Part shown: positions 35,070 through 44,491 of the stretch, in pieces
Layout of the letters: each line of letters starts with the position of its first letter
Numbering within the stretch: the first letter of the stretch is position 1
Assembly: GCA_947259095.1 (NCBI GenBank)
Contig: CAMYLA010000021.1
Location: forward strand, 1 to 64,000
Reading direction: 5' to 3'
DNA length: 64,000 nt
From: an uncultured Acidimicrobiaceae bacterium
GTDB lineage: Bacteria; Actinomycetota; Acidimicrobiia; Acidimicrobiales; SZUA-35
The notes under the pieces: model-generated
Databases searched by the model: none
What the model saw: the letters and a program-made list of their open reading frames with translations, nothing else
Told to the model about the DNA's origin: nothing
Translations under genes and position numbers: made by a program

Positions 35070-36857
35070 TCAGCTCTCCAGCCAGGCGAATTGGATCTGT
35101 CCCTTTCCGAGTAGGTTCAACTGGTAGCCGTTCACCTTGTCGGTGGTGAAGCTGATGCTCACGTTGTGCCACAGCGGCGTCCACAACGCCTCGTCGCCAA
35201 CGGCGACCTGCCACAGCTCCTCGTAGGCGGCGGTCCGAGCGTCGACGTCGGGGCTGGCCACCGATGCCGCCAGCAACTCGTCGACGCCGGCTCGATCACT
35301 GTCCCGCACCGAGTAGTAGGCTCCGGAATCGAACAGCGATGTTGCGGTCTGGCTCGGGTCTGGCCGCCCGGTCCAGGGAGCACAGAACATCGCATAGGCC
35401 CGATCGGTGAACATCGCCGGTACCGCAGCGGCGAGTTCCAGGACTTCGATCTCCACGTTGAAACCGGCCTCCTCCGCCGCAGCTTGGAGCAGCTCACCTT
35501 TTCTGATCTGCACCGGGTCCTGATACGCCAGGATCGTCAGATCGACCGATTCCAGTCCGGCCTCGGACAGCAACGATTTCGCCGCTTCGACGTCGTAGCC
35601 GTTGACACCGTTGAGGGCCGGGGCGCTCGACCAGTGTTGGGGCGGAACCGGCAGGTAGGCCGGCTCGGCCAGCCCGAAAGTGAACACGTCGGCCAAGGTC
35701 TCCCGGTCGATGGCCTGGCTCCACGCCTTGCGCACCCGGACATCATCCCAAGGCGGCTGCTCGTCGTTGATGTAGCAACCGTCGGTGTGCAGTGACGGAC
35801 TCCGAATCAGCTTGATGCCTGTCTCGGTCTCCAAGGCCGCGACCTGCGAGAAGTCTCGGATGGTGAGGGCGACGTCGACGTCTCCGGCCCGGAGGCCGTT
35901 CACCGCCGCCTGCTCGCCGCCGCTGAACAGCCATTCGATACCGTCGAGATACGGCAGGCCCTCCTGCCAGTAGTCCTCGTTTCGCTCCACCAGCAACCGA
36001 TCACCCTCGGAGTACTCCGACAGACTGAATGGGCCGGTGCCGACCGGGTTGTTGTTCAACTGCTTCTCGTCCGCCGCCTCGGCCGCAGTCGGCGACACCA
36101 TCATGCCGGCCCGATCGGACAGAATGCCGACGACACCGGAGTCCGGCCGGTTCAGATTGAACTGCACGGTCAGGTCGTCGATCACCTCGACCGATTCCAC
36201 CGAGGCCAGATCGGCCGGGACCTTGGTGTTCGGATGGTTCTGGACCCGGTCGACGTTGTAGGCGACGGCCTCGGCGTTGAATGGTGTGCCGTCGTGGAAG
36301 GTCACCCCTTCACGCAGGCTGAACACCAACGTGGTGTCGTCGGTGAACTCCCACGATGTGGCCAGGCCCGGTGTGAACTCGAGCGAGTCGAATTTGAAGT
36401 GCACCAGCCGGTCGTACATCGAGTAGAGCGTCTGATGGTCCGCTCCGGAGCTTCCGGTATGGGGATCGAGCGACAGCGGTGGGAATTGGTGGGCAACCCG
36501 CAGGGTGCCGCCGTAGCTGCCGCCCTGCTGTGCTGCGCCCTCGGTGATGGCCGGGAGGTCATCGGCCAGGATGGTCCCGCCGTCTCCCCCGCTTGCCTCG
36601 TCACCGGTCTCGTCCTCGTCGCCGGCTGCGTCCCCATCGGACCCGTCGTCGCCTGCGCTGCCGTCATCCTGCTCGGTTCCGGCGTCGGTCGACCCGTCTT
36701 CCGCCTCCTCCGAATCATCACTTCCGCAGGCTGAGGCAACCATGGCCAACGCCAGGAGCAGGGCCAGGAATCTGGCCAGGCCCGGACCCGGTCGCGGTCT
36801 CGATGTCGAGACCGGCCTGCTCGGGGTGGTGGTAGTGGTGGTGGTGTTGGTTTGCAT
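35070..36857 (-). CDS. ABC transporter substrate-binding lipoprotein (SBP family 5)
   Basis: A 595-residue family-5 solute-binding protein. A Thr-rich N-terminus leads into a signal peptide with lipobox ASAC (Cys44). An acidic spacer (46-95, Asp/Glu/Gly-rich) tethers the mature domain, which begins YGGTLRVAHQFPPLSLDPH. Family segments LVFSLREGVTFHDGTPF and VRKAWSQAIDRE are clear. It captures peptides, or another ligand of this broad family, outside the membrane. GGGGG lies before the ATG. Confidence 0.9.
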   Translation of the reverse strand: MQTNTTTTTTTPSRPVSTSRPRPGPGLARFLALLLALAMVASACGSDDSEEAEDGSTDAGTEQDDGSAGDDGSDGDAAGDEDETGDEASGGDGGTILADDLPAITEGAAQQGGSYGGTLRVAHQFPPLSLDPHTGSSGADHQTLYSMYDRLVHFKFDSLEFTPGLATSWEFTDDTTLVFSLREGVTFHDGTPFNAEAVAYNVDRVQNHPNTKVPADLASVESVEVIDDLTVQFNLNRPDSGVVGILSDRAGMMVSPTAAEAADEKQLNNNPVGTGPFSLSEYSEGDRLLVERNEDYWQEGLPYLDGIEWLFSGGEQAAVNGLRAGDVDVALTIRDFSQVAALETETGIKLIRSPSLHTDGCYINDEQPPWDDVRVRKAWSQAIDRETLADVFTFGLAEPAYLPVPPQHWSSAPALNGVNGYDVEAAKSLLSEAGLESVDLTILAYQDPVQIRKGELLQAAAEEAGFNVEIEVLELAAAVPAMFTDRAYAMFCAPWTGRPDPSQTATSLFDSGAYYSVRDSDRAGVDELLAASVASPDVDARTAAYEELWQVAVGDEALWTPLWHNVSISFTTDKVNGYQLNLLGKGQIQFAWLES

Positions 36858-36905
36858 GATTCCCCCTTGATTGCCGAAACGTGATCTGCGGCGTCCCGTC
36901 TTCGC

Positions 36906-37931
36906 TCAGCCGGGTACCGCCGCGGCCTGCCCCACCAAATCGAGCTCGTCGGCGAAGTGGCAGGCGACGCGGTGCCCGCCGGGCCCGACGATGAGCTCCG
37001 GCACGTCTGTCGCGCAACGCTCCTGGGCGTAGCGGCATCTGGTTCTCAGGCTGCAACCCGATGGTGGGTTGATCGGACTCGGCACATCGCCCTCGAGGAT
37101 GATGCGATCCCGTCTCCGGAGCCTGGCCGGCAGGGCCTCGGGCTCCGCCGACAGCAGAGCCTCGGTGTAGGGATGCCGGGGTTTGTTCACCACCTGCTCG
37201 GTGGTGCCGACCTCGACGATCCGCCCGAGGTACATCACGCCGATCCGGTCGCTGACGCTTCCTACGACCCCCAGGTCGTGGGAGATGAAGAGGTAGGCGA
37301 TGTTCCGTTCCCGCTGGAGCCCGGCCAGGAGGTTGAGGATGTCGGCCTGGATCGACACGTCGAGTGCAGAGACGACCTCGTCACACAGCAGGAGTTGAGG
37401 ATCGACCGACAGCGCCCTGGCAATGTTGACACGCTGCCGCTGGCCGCCCGACAGCTCGTGGGGCCGGCGATCGGCCATGGCCGCCGGCAACCCGACCGCG
37501 TCGAGGGCGGCGTCCACGGTCTTCACGAGGTCCAGCCGTTCACCCTTGCGGAGGATTCGGACCGGCTGCTCGATGCTCTGGCGAACCGTCATCCGGGGAT
37601 CGAGCGCATCGTTCGGGTCCTGGAAGATCATCTGCATCCGGCCCCGATGGGCCCGGAGCTGTTTGCGTGAGAGGCCATCGAGCCGGACACCGTCGAGCGA
37701 CACCGAGCCGGTGACATCGACCCGGTCCCCCCGCAGCAGCTGTGAGACCGCCCGGGCCACGGTCGACTTGCCGGAACCCGACTCGCCAATGAGGCCCAGG
37801 GTCTCGCCTGGCGCAATATCGAAGCTGACTTCGGTCACGGCGTGGACGACAGCCCGGCTCGGGCCGCGGGTCCGGAAACGAACGGTCAGCTTGTCGATCT
37901 CGAGTATCGGCGATGCGGCGTCAGCAGACAT
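36906..37931 (-). CDS. Peptide/nickel ABC transporter ATP-binding protein (DppF/OppF type)
   Basis: A 341-residue ATPase with Walker A GESGSGKST, signature LSGGQRQRVNIA, Walker B LLLCDEVVSALD (Val-Val in place of the usual Pro-Thr after Glu) and the C-terminal Cys motif SLRTCRYAQERC-like region. It is the first gene of the operon dppF-SBP-dppB-dppC-dppD. The 230-nt region upstream carries a small inverted repeat. Confidence 0.9.
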   Translation of the reverse strand: MSADAASPILEIDKLTVRFRTRGPSRAVVHAVTEVSFDIAPGETLGLIGESGSGKSTVARAVSQLLRGDRVDVTGSVSLDGVRLDGLSRKQLRAHRGRMQMIFQDPNDALDPRMTVRQSIEQPVRILRKGERLDLVKTVDAALDAVGLPAAMADRRPHELSGGQRQRVNIARALSVDPQLLLCDEVVSALDVSIQADILNLLAGLQRERNIAYLFISHDLGVVGSVSDRIGVMYLGRIVEVGTTEQVVNKPRHPYTEALLSAEPEALPARLRRRDRIILEGDVPSPINPPSGCSLRTRCRYAQERCATDVPELIVGPGGHRVACHFADELDLVGQAAAVPG

Positions 37932-38015
37932 CTCTGCGCTTGGTGTCGAGAGCCCAGACGGTGGTGGTCGCAGCAGGCCCGGTTTCGGCGTGTCGCATTG
38001 AGCCCCCCGGGTTCA

Positions 38016-38031
38016 ACGACAACAATGTCGT
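38016..38031. promoter_or_regulatory. Small inverted repeat upstream of the importer operon
   Basis: ACGACA, ACAA, TGTCGT: a 6-bp dyad about 90 nt upstream of the dppF-type start. On the minus strand a weak TTGTTG overlaps it. It could be an operator for the importer. Confidence 0.3.
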
Positions 38032-38163
38032 CACAGCATTCCCGCTGCCGGGTCCGCAGTCAAAACGGGGCACGCCCGACGATGGACCGATACTGCGTCG
38101 GCTACGAGCCCTGATGAACCACCCGGCGGGCTTCGGCCACGTTGGTGACGACCGCCACCGGTG

Positions 38164-39465
38164 CTAGTCCTCCGGCACCTCGTGCCAGCCGCCGTCGAGA
38201 CCGAGGTAGCGAGCACCCTCGACCCCGTCGACCGCCCCGTAGAAGCTCGACGCCCCGGCATTGACCAGCACCTGGAGCATCGTCGGCAGCTCTCCGCCCT
38301 CGGCCCTGATCTTGTCGATCACCCGATCGGGACCGATGGCGTCGAGCAGCTCGAAAGGACCGAGTGCCCAGTTGAATCCCCATCGCATGGCCCGGTCGAT
38401 GTTGACGATGTCGTCGCTGATCTCCGGCACCAGATCGGCGGCATAGCGGAGGCCACCCCCGAAGACGTCCCACGCCAGCCGACCCTGGTCCGTCTCGGTG
38501 AACAGCACCTCCCCCAGGTCGCCCGGCACCCCTTCCAGATCCGGCTCGACGGCGGGCCGCCACTGCTCGGTGGTGAGGTCGAAGGTCTCCTTCTCCCGGC
38601 TACCGTCTGCCAGCTTGTTGACCTTGGCGAAGCCGCCGCCGCTCTTGCGTCCCAGCTGGCCCCGTGCCAGCATCCGCTGCTCGACCTCGGGGAATGAGGC
38701 ACAGGCCAGACCAGGATCGCCGGCCGGCAGATTGGCCGCCAGGTTCTTGCCGACCAGGTCCATCACGTCGAGGCCGATCAGGTCGATCAGGCCGTAGACC
38801 CCGGTCGGCGGTAGGCCCACCGGGTGGCTGAGCACCGCGTCGATCGTCTCCTGGGTCATACCCTCGTCCAGGAACGGCTTGGCCTTGTGCAGTGCAGAGA
38901 GCATGAAATAGCAGCCCACCCGGTTGCCGATGAAGTTCGGGGTGTCCTTGGCGTAGACCACACCCTTGCCAAGCTTGGTTCCGGCGAAGTCGGCCAGCTT
39001 CTCGATGACCTCGGGACTCGTGTCGTCCCCCGGCACCAGCTCGAACAGTTTCATCAACTGGGGCGGGTTGAAGAAGTGGGTGATGGCGACATCGGCGGCG
39101 AACCGGTCCCCCATACCCTGGGCGAGGTCCCGCAGCGGGATGCCCGAGGTGTTGGAGGTGACGATCGAGCCGTCGGCCCTGGCGGCTTCGACCCGTTCGA
39201 ACAGCTGCCGCTTGATGTCGAGATCCTCGACGATGACTTCGACGATCCAGTCGAATGACGACAGCCGCTCCATGCCGTCGTCGAAGGTGGCCACATCCAC
39301 CCGGTCCCGATGTTCGGCGTCGATCAGCTCCGCTCCCTGTCGGGCGGCCTCGATGGTCAGGTCCAGCATCAGGACCTTGCATCCGGCGGCGGCACTGATG
39401 GCGGCGATACCCGACCCCATCGTTCCGCATCCCAACACTGCAACCGATTCGATCTGACGAGTCAT
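38164..39465 (-). CDS. 3-hydroxyacyl-CoA dehydrogenase, lacking the hydratase half of its family
   Basis: A 433-residue NAD-dependent 3-hydroxyacyl-CoA dehydrogenase. It has an N-terminal Rossmann domain (VLGCGTMGSGIA), catalytic His in ITHFFNPPQLMKL, KDTPNFIGNRVG, and two C-terminal 3HCDH-type domains (about 180-285 and 310-430). Proteins of this architecture, as in FadN, usually continue with a crotonase domain of about 330 residues. Here the frame stops just after GLDGGWHEVPED. It may work as a single-function enzyme. CACACT lies 6 nt before its ATG. Confidence 0.87.
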   Translation of the reverse strand: MTRQIESVAVLGCGTMGSGIAAISAAAGCKVLMLDLTIEAARQGAELIDAEHRDRVDVATFDDGMERLSSFDWIVEVIVEDLDIKRQLFERVEAARADGSIVTSNTSGIPLRDLAQGMGDRFAADVAITHFFNPPQLMKLFELVPGDDTSPEVIEKLADFAGTKLGKGVVYAKDTPNFIGNRVGCYFMLSALHKAKPFLDEGMTQETIDAVLSHPVGLPPTGVYGLIDLIGLDVMDLVGKNLAANLPAGDPGLACASFPEVEQRMLARGQLGRKSGGGFAKVNKLADGSREKETFDLTTEQWRPAVEPDLEGVPGDLGEVLFTETDQGRLAWDVFGGGLRYAADLVPEISDDIVNIDRAMRWGFNWALGPFELLDAIGPDRVIDKIRAEGGELPTMLQVLVNAGASSFYGAVDGVEGARYLGLDGGWHEVPED

Positions 39466-39561
39466 CGCAACAGTGTGCCCGATGGCGCCCTGTTTTCGTG
39501 GTGACGCTATCCCTACACCGACGTTTTGCCCGCAGGGCGAAACTCGTGGTGACGCTTCGCG

Positions 39562-41265
39562 TCACACCCCGTCAGTGATGCACCCGTGGGAGGCGTCGGA
39601 CACGTTCTTGATGTACTTCCAGAGGGTGCCGCTGGTGGCCTTGAACGGCGGGGCGGTCCAGCCGTCGAGCCGGGACTGCAGCTCGTCATCGCCGACCTCG
39701 ACGTCGATGGTGTGGTGCTCGTCGTCGATGGTGACCTGATCGCCGTCCTGGACCAGGGCGATGGCGCCACCGTCCTGGGCCTCGGGCACGACGTGGCCGA
39801 TGATGAAGCCGTGGCTGCCCCCGGAGAACCGGCCGTCGGTGATGAGGGCGACGTCGTCGAGGAACCCGGCTCCGGCCAGGGCGCTGGTCGGGGTCAACAT
39901 CTCCGGCATGCCGGGTCCGCCCTTCGGGCCCTCGTAACGGATCACGATCACATCGCCGGATTGGATACGGCCCTGCTCGAGACCCGCCAGCATGTCCTCT
40001 TCGGAGTCGAACACCCGGGCCGGGCCGGAGAACCGCAACCCTTCCTTGCCGGTGATCTTGCCAACCGCACCACCGGGGGCCAGATTGCCTCGCAGGATGC
40101 TGATGTGGCCTCGGGACTTCACCGAGTTCTCGAGCTTGGCCACGATGGTCTGCCCGTCGGCCAGGCCGGGCACGTCCTCGATGTTCTGGCCGATCGTGTT
40201 GCCGGTCACCGTCATCTGATCGCCGTCCAACATGCCCTGCTCGAGGAGGTACTTCATGACCCCGGGGACACCACCGACCTCGTGCAACTCCTCCATCACG
40301 TACTGTCCCGATGGTTTGAGGTCGGCCAGCATCGGCACCCTACTGCTGGTCTCGAGCCAGTCATCGATCGTCAGCTCCATCTCGAATGCCCGGGCCATGG
40401 CGATCAGGTGCAGCACCGCATTGGTGGAGCCCCCGAGGGCCATGGTGACGACCATGGCGTTCTCAAGCGAGGCCCTGGTCACGATCTTGCGGGGGGTGAG
40501 GTTGCGCTCCATGAGAGGCCGGATGGCCCGGCCGGCAGCCACACATTCGGCGTTCTTGGCCGGGTCGAGGGCCGGGGTGCACGACGAGTACGGCAGCGAC
40601 AGGCCCATCACCTCGATGGCGGTGGCCATGGTGTTTGCGGTGTACATCCCGCCGCAGGCACCGGCGCCCGGGCAGGACTCGGCGACGATGGCCAGGCGAT
40701 CCTCCTCGGTGATGGTGCCGGCCAGGGCCTGGCCGTAGCTCTGGAACGCCGAGACCACGTCGACCTTCTGCTCGACGCCGCCCACCACCGCACAGCCGGG
40801 CTGGATGGTGCCGCCGTAGACCATGATGGCCGGGCGGTCGAGGCGACCCATGGCCATCACGACGCCCGGCATGTTCTTGTCACAACCGGGGAGGGTGACG
40901 AGCCCGTCGTACCACTGGGCGGCCATGACCGTCTCGATCGAGTCGGCGATGAGATCCCGGCTCTGCAGCGAATACGACATGCCGTCGGTGCCCATCGAGA
41001 TGCCGTCGGAGACGCCGATGGTGTTGAACCGCATGCCGATGAGGTCGGCCTCGGTCACTCCGACCTTCACCTGCTCGGCCAGGTCGCCGAGGTGCATGTT
41101 GCACGGGTTGCCCTCGTACCAGCACGAGGCGATGCCGACCTGGGCCTTCTGGAGATCCTCGTTCGAGAGCCCGGTGCCGTAGAGCATGGCCTGCGATGCA
41201 CCCTGGCTCGCAGGCTGCGTGATCCGTGACGAATAACGATTCAGTTGGCCATTCGAGTCGGTCAT
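39562..41265 (-). CDS. ilvD: Dihydroxy-acid dehydratase
   Basis: A 567-residue iron-sulfur dehydratase for the third common step of Val, Leu and Ile synthesis. Cluster cysteines are in [23 protein letters not shown] and the GCAVVGG region, and [10 protein letters not shown] is the conserved C-terminal segment. ATG 41265 has GGAGG upstream. It stands alone, 31 kb from ilvBNC, and no attenuator is seen before it. Confidence 0.96.
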   Translation of the reverse strand: MTDSNGQLNRYSSRITQPASQGASQAMLYGTGLSNEDLQKAQVGIASCWYEGNPCNMHLGDLAEQVKVGVTEADLIGMRFNTIGVSDGISMGTDGMSYSLQSRDLIADSIETVMAAQWYDGLVTLPGCDKNMPGVVMAMGRLDRPAIMVYGGTIQPGCAVVGGVEQKVDVVSAFQSYGQALAGTITEEDRLAIVAESCPGAGACGGMYTANTMATAIEVMGLSLPYSSCTPALDPAKNAECVAAGRAIRPLMERNLTPRKIVTRASLENAMVVTMALGGSTNAVLHLIAMARAFEMELTIDDWLETSSRVPMLADLKPSGQYVMEELHEVGGVPGVMKYLLEQGMLDGDQMTVTGNTIGQNIEDVPGLADGQTIVAKLENSVKSRGHISILRGNLAPGGAVGKITGKEGLRFSGPARVFDSEEDMLAGLEQGRIQSGDVIVIRYEGPKGGPGMPEMLTPTSALAGAGFLDDVALITDGRFSGGSHGFIIGHVVPEAQDGGAIALVQDGDQVTIDDEHHTIDVEVGDDELQSRLDGWTAPPFKATSGTLWKYIKNVSDASHGCITDGV

Positions 41266-41612
41266 GACCCCTCCGGTTCTCGCAATTTCGATCGCCGAGG
41301 GGAATCTACCGTCTACGGTGCGTTTCCGCAGCCGGTCCGGCCGGTGCCCGTGCCGACCAGGCGTCGAACGAACCCCGATCGACGGCATCGGGCGGGCACA
41401 TCTCCCGGGCGGCACGAACGAGCTGCCACCGCTACCCTTGTGGCTTGTTACAGTCGCATCCAGGTGCAAGTCTCTCGTTGCGGTCGGCCGGTCGGAATCG
41501 GTCCGCCCGACTGCGGGGAGGTCGGCGCTGCGGTGCCGATTGACAAGCCAGACCAATCCGTTGTCGGATGTGGTCGTTCCCCGACGATGCCTGACGTGAG
41601 GTGATTGATGCA
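41266..41612. other. 347-bp divergent intergenic region between ilvD and the patatin gene
   Basis: It holds the ilvD ribosome site (GGAGG), a -10-like TAGATT on the minus strand about 40 nt upstream of ilvD, and a candidate plus-strand promoter near the patatin gene. No leader peptide, terminator or RNA gene is visible. Confidence 0.5.
41540..41569 (+). promoter_or_regulatory. Candidate promoter of the patatin gene
   Basis: TTGACA (41540-41545), 18-nt spacer, TCGGAT (41564-41569). The -35 is perfect and the -10 poor. The start codon is 43 nt further on, with GAGGTGA as ribosome site. Confidence 0.4.
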
Positions 41613-42635
41613 ATGACCCTCGACCCGACCAACCCCAACCCGGTGGCCAACTGGCCCCGACCGCTGGGCTTCGTGTTTTCCGGGGGTGGGGCCTACGGGG
41701 CGACCCAGGTCGGAATGATACGAGCGCTGGTCCAGGCCGGAATCACTCCCGATCTGGTCGTCGGCACGTCGGTGGGGGCGATGAACGGGGCAATGTACGC
41801 CGCCGAGCCGATGCTGGCCGTCGAACGGCTGACCGAGGTGTGGTCTTCGATGCGTAAGTCCGGGGTGTTCGGCGGTCGGACGAAGTTCGGCACCGCCTTC
41901 TCGGCGATGCGGAACGGTCTCATGCGGAACAATCCGGGGCTCGTGTCACCGGAGCCGTTGCGGAAGCTGCTCGCCGCCCACCTGCCGGCGGAACGGCTCG
42001 AGGAATTGCGGATCCCGACTGCGGTGGTGGTCACCGATGCGCTGGTCGGTCGGCCGAAGATCCTGGCCCAGGGCCTGATCGGACCCGCACTCCAGGCCAG
42101 CGCCGCCATCCCCGGGATCTTCCCGCCGGTCAAGATCGAGGGCTGCTTCTACATCGACGGCGGCGTCAGCGCCAACGTGCCTATCCGGCAGGCCATCTCG
42201 TTCGGGGCCCGCAGTGTGGTTGTCCTCGACGCCAATCCACCGAGCATGCCCGGCACGCTCCCCCAGTCGACCATCGGTTCGGTGCTCCACGCCTCGATGA
42301 TCATGCTGCGAAACCAGCGGGCCGACACCGTCGATCACATGGTCGGTCGGCACCCGATCCTGCACCTGCCCCAGGTCACCCCGACCACCCAGAGCTCGTT
42401 CGATTTCGACAACTCGGCGGCGCTGATCGACGCCGGCTTCACCAACGCCCGGGAGTTCCTCAGCAAGCTCCCGGTCCTGACCGACGGCTCCCGCCGCAAC
42501 GCCGAATCGAACGCAAGCGCCGATTCGGGCCCCAACGACGACCAGGACGATGCAGGCAGCCAGGCAATGCCGCCACCGCCGACCGCCTCCTCGTCCTACC
42601 GGGCCCTGCCGCCACCGCCGAGCGTGCGGCTGTAA
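41613..42635 (+). CDS. Patatin-like phospholipase
   Basis: A 340-residue patatin-family lipid acyl hydrolase. The oxyanion loop is [13 protein letters not shown], the nucleophile Ser lies in GTSVGAMNG, and the catalytic Asp in [11 protein letters not shown]. This Ser-Asp dyad cleaves phospholipid or neutral-lipid esters. The last 45 residues are a disordered Pro/Ser-rich tail. ATG 41613 has GAGGTGA 8 nt upstream; an in-frame GTG overlaps that site. A second patatin begins at 63883. Confidence 0.9.
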   Translation: MTLDPTNPNPVANWPRPLGFVFSGGGAYGATQVGMIRALVQAGITPDLVVGTSVGAMNGAMYAAEPMLAVERLTEVWSSMRKSGVFGGRTKFGTAFSAMRNGLMRNNPGLVSPEPLRKLLAAHLPAERLEELRIPTAVVVTDALVGRPKILAQGLIGPALQASAAIPGIFPPVKIEGCFYIDGGVSANVPIRQAISFGARSVVVLDANPPSMPGTLPQSTIGSVLHASMIMLRNQRADTVDHMVGRHPILHLPQVTPTTQSSFDFDNSAALIDAGFTNAREFLSKLPVLTDGSRRNAESNASADSGPNDDQDDAGSQAMPPPPTASSSYRALPPPPSVRL

Positions 42636-42650
42636 TCCGGACGCGAGTGG

Positions 42651-43253
42651 TCAACCGGCCCGGGTGGTGAGGCTTATCCGGGGCGGGGCCTGCGCCAGCT
42701 TCGGGATGCTGTGCTCCCAATGATGCTGGGTTGCTCCCCCCATGATCAGCAGGTCGCCGGCGTGCATGTTCCACCGCACCGACACCGATTCCCGGCTGCG
42801 ATCCCGAACGGCGAATGCCCTCGGTCCGCCGAGGCTGATGATGGCCACCAGGGGATCGACGTTCGTCCTGCCGATGCGGTCGGCATGCCAGGCCACGCCG
42901 TCCCGGCCGTTGCGGTAGTAGTTGCAGAACAGGCCGCCGAACGATCGGCCGTAGTGTCGGCTGAGTTCGGTGGCGGCGGCCATCACCACCGGCGGCACGG
43001 TCCGGTCGGTCAGTTCCAGTTTTGCGGTGAGCCGGGGCTCGTCGTGCCAGGTCCCGTACATCAGGCGCCGACCCCGAGACCATTCGAACTGGGCCTCGAC
43101 GGTGGTGAAAAGCGAATCGGCGCCGGCGATGAACCCGTCGACGGTGTCGATCCAGCAGCAGGGATCGAGCTGGTGACGGCGGAACCGGGGTGAGGGATGC
43201 AGCCCGGCCTCGCCGGTTCCGAACAGTGTCAGCGGAAGCGGTGAAACCGACAT
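42651..43253 (-). CDS. AlkB-like 2-oxoglutarate-dependent DNA repair dioxygenase
   Basis: A 200-residue AlkB-fold oxygenase. Iron ligands are the HxD in VAWHADRIGR and a distal His near HHWEHSIPK. PRISLTTRAG holds the 2-oxoglutarate Arg and the family Arg (usually RISLTFR), and NYYRNGRDG is the nucleotide-recognition lid. It should remove alkyl groups from damaged DNA bases. A -10 TACACT sits 7 nt before the ATG, and a perfect LexA palindrome adjoins it, so SOS control is predicted. Confidence 0.9.
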   Translation of the reverse strand: MSVSPLPLTLFGTGEAGLHPSPRFRRHQLDPCCWIDTVDGFIAGADSLFTTVEAQFEWSRGRRLMYGTWHDEPRLTAKLELTDRTVPPVVMAAATELSRHYGRSFGGLFCNYYRNGRDGVAWHADRIGRTNVDPLVAIISLGGPRAFAVRDRSRESVSVRWNMHAGDLLIMGGATQHHWEHSIPKLAQAPPRISLTTRAG

Positions 43254-43260
43254 GGGGCCC

Positions 43261-43266
43261 AGTGTA
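43261..43266 (-). promoter_or_regulatory. Leaderless -10 element of the alkB-like gene
   Basis: TACACT on the minus strand, 7 nt before ATG 43253. One base separates it from the LexA box. Confidence 0.55.
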
Positions 43267-43267
43267 G

Positions 43268-43281
43268 CGAACATGTGTTCG
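43268..43281. promoter_or_regulatory. LexA (SOS) box
   Basis: CGAACATGTGTTCG is a perfect CGAAC-N4-GTTCG dyad, the Gram-positive/actinobacterial SOS box. It lies where the -35 to -10 spacer of the alkB-like promoter would be, so bound LexA would block RNA polymerase. Confidence 0.8.
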
Positions 43282-43343
43282 ATAGCCGGATTCGATAGCC
43301 GGATTCGATAGCCGGATTCGATAGCCGGATTCGGGTAGCCGGA
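43278..43343. repeat. 13-bp tandem repeat upstream of the alkB-like gene
   Basis: Four exact copies of TTCGATAGCCGGA (43278-43329) and a fifth 14-nt variant (43330-43343). The first copy overlaps the GTTCG half of the LexA box. The array fills the space between the alkB-like promoter and the end of the thioesterase gene. It is non-coding, since the unit is not a multiple of three. Confidence 0.9.
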
Positions 43344-43383
43344 TTCGACGGGACACGCTCGGACGGCCGTCGAGGCCGGGCCC

Positions 43384-43758
43384 TCAGCGAGGCAGGGTGA
43401 CGAACAGGCTCCGAGCCTCGACCATGGGCCGACCGTCGCCGTCGAGGATGGCCCCGGCCACCCGAACCATCCTGCCCCGGGGCTGCTCGGCGGTGGCTTC
43501 GACCCGGTACGGCCCATCGTCGAGCAGGACCGGCCTCGGGTAACGCAGGTCGAGGCGACCGGTGACCACCCGCTCCCCCAACGCCGCTGCGCCGGCCCTG
43601 GCGCAGACATGATCGAGCACGGTGGCGGCCAGACCACCGTGGAGCCACCCCGGGTTGCCCCGGTGCTCGGGTTGTGGCTCGAAGTATCCCACCGCAGTGT
43701 GGCCGTCGATCTCCACCTCGGGGTGCAACGCCAACAGCACCCGCTCAACGTCGTTCAA
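43384..43758 (-). CDS. PaaI-family hotdog thioesterase
   Basis: A 124-residue hotdog-fold protein with NPGWLHGGLAATVLDHV (the HGG and acidic catalytic region) and a C-terminal sheet GAILDGDGRPMVEARSLFV. It should hydrolyse an acyl-CoA thioester; the substrate is unknown. The start is TTG 43758, with GAGAGGA 7 nt upstream. Confidence 0.87.
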   Translation of the reverse strand: MNDVERVLLALHPEVEIDGHTAVGYFEPQPEHRGNPGWLHGGLAATVLDHVCARAGAAALGERVVTGRLDLRYPRPVLLDDGPYRVEATAEQPRGRMVRVAGAILDGDGRPMVEARSLFVTLPR

Positions 43759-43868
43759 CTGGGGATCCTCTCTGCGATCGGCGCTCGGCTCACCAGGCCC
43801 AGGTGCGGCGGCTTGCCGACAGCCGTGGGATCCGCGTGCTCGTCAGGGAGTGTAGGGGCCCCCGCGGC

Positions 43869-43874
43869 TAGTGT
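43869..43874 (+). promoter_or_regulatory. Leaderless -10 element of the NadD-like gene
   Basis: TAGTGT, 7 nt, then ATG 43882, with no ribosome site between. Confidence 0.5.
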
Positions 43875-43881
43875 TCAGCGG

Positions 43882-44481
43882 ATGGTGCCAAAGGGCGAAA
43901 CACGGGTCGGGGTCTACCCCGGATCGTTCAACCCGCTCACCACCGCCCACCTGGCCATCGTCGCCGCAGCCCGGCGGGCCCACCGGTTGGACAGGATCGA
44001 CCTGGTGGTCAGCCGCTCGGCGCTGGCGAAACAGCACGTCGACCATCCCCGGTTCCACCACCGCATCGAGGTGCTGCAGACCGCGGTGGTCGAGGTGCCG
44101 TGGCTGGGGGTGCAGGTCACCGAACAGCAGCTGTTGGCCGACATCGCCGACGGTTACCACCTGCTGATCGTCGGCGCCGACAAATGGTGGCAGATCCACG
44201 ACCCGGTGTGGTACGACGGTGACCACCGAGCCCGGGACTCGGCCATCGCCGCCCTGCCGCCGGTGGCCATCGCCCCTCGTGATGGTTTGGCGACCCCGGC
44301 CGAGCGGACCCTCGATGTGGAGATCGAGTTGATCGGCCACGTCTCGTCGACCGCAGCCCGTGGCGGCCGAAAGGAGCTGATGGTCCCGGCGGCCCGAGAC
44401 TTTGCGGAACGAACCGGTGCCTGGGTCGACCCGGGCCGCTACGAGCGATGGGTCGAGACCGAGCCGCCACCCGAGGGTTGA
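43882..44481 (+). CDS. NadD-like nucleotidyltransferase
   Basis: A 199-residue HIGH-superfamily protein. GVYPGSFNPLTTAHLAIV matches the nucleotide-binding loop (TxxH motif), and LLIVGADKWWQIHDPVWY matches the NMN/NaMN-binding middle of NadD. The C-terminal ISSTxxR motif reads VSSTAARGG, so the Arg is displaced. It may be a divergent adenylyltransferase, not the housekeeping NadD. Start chosen by the -10 hexamer 7 nt upstream. Confidence 0.75.
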   Translation: MVPKGETRVGVYPGSFNPLTTAHLAIVAAARRAHRLDRIDLVVSRSALAKQHVDHPRFHHRIEVLQTAVVEVPWLGVQVTEQQLLADIADGYHLLIVGADKWWQIHDPVWYDGDHRARDSAIAALPPVAIAPRDGLATPAERTLDVEIELIGHVSSTAARGGRKELMVPAARDFAERTGAWVDPGRYERWVETEPPPEG

Positions 44482-44491
44482 GCCCGGGACG

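Noticed and set aside
43278-43343. CRISPR or attachment site
   Set aside because: Units are only 13 bp and contiguous, and no integrase or cas gene is present.
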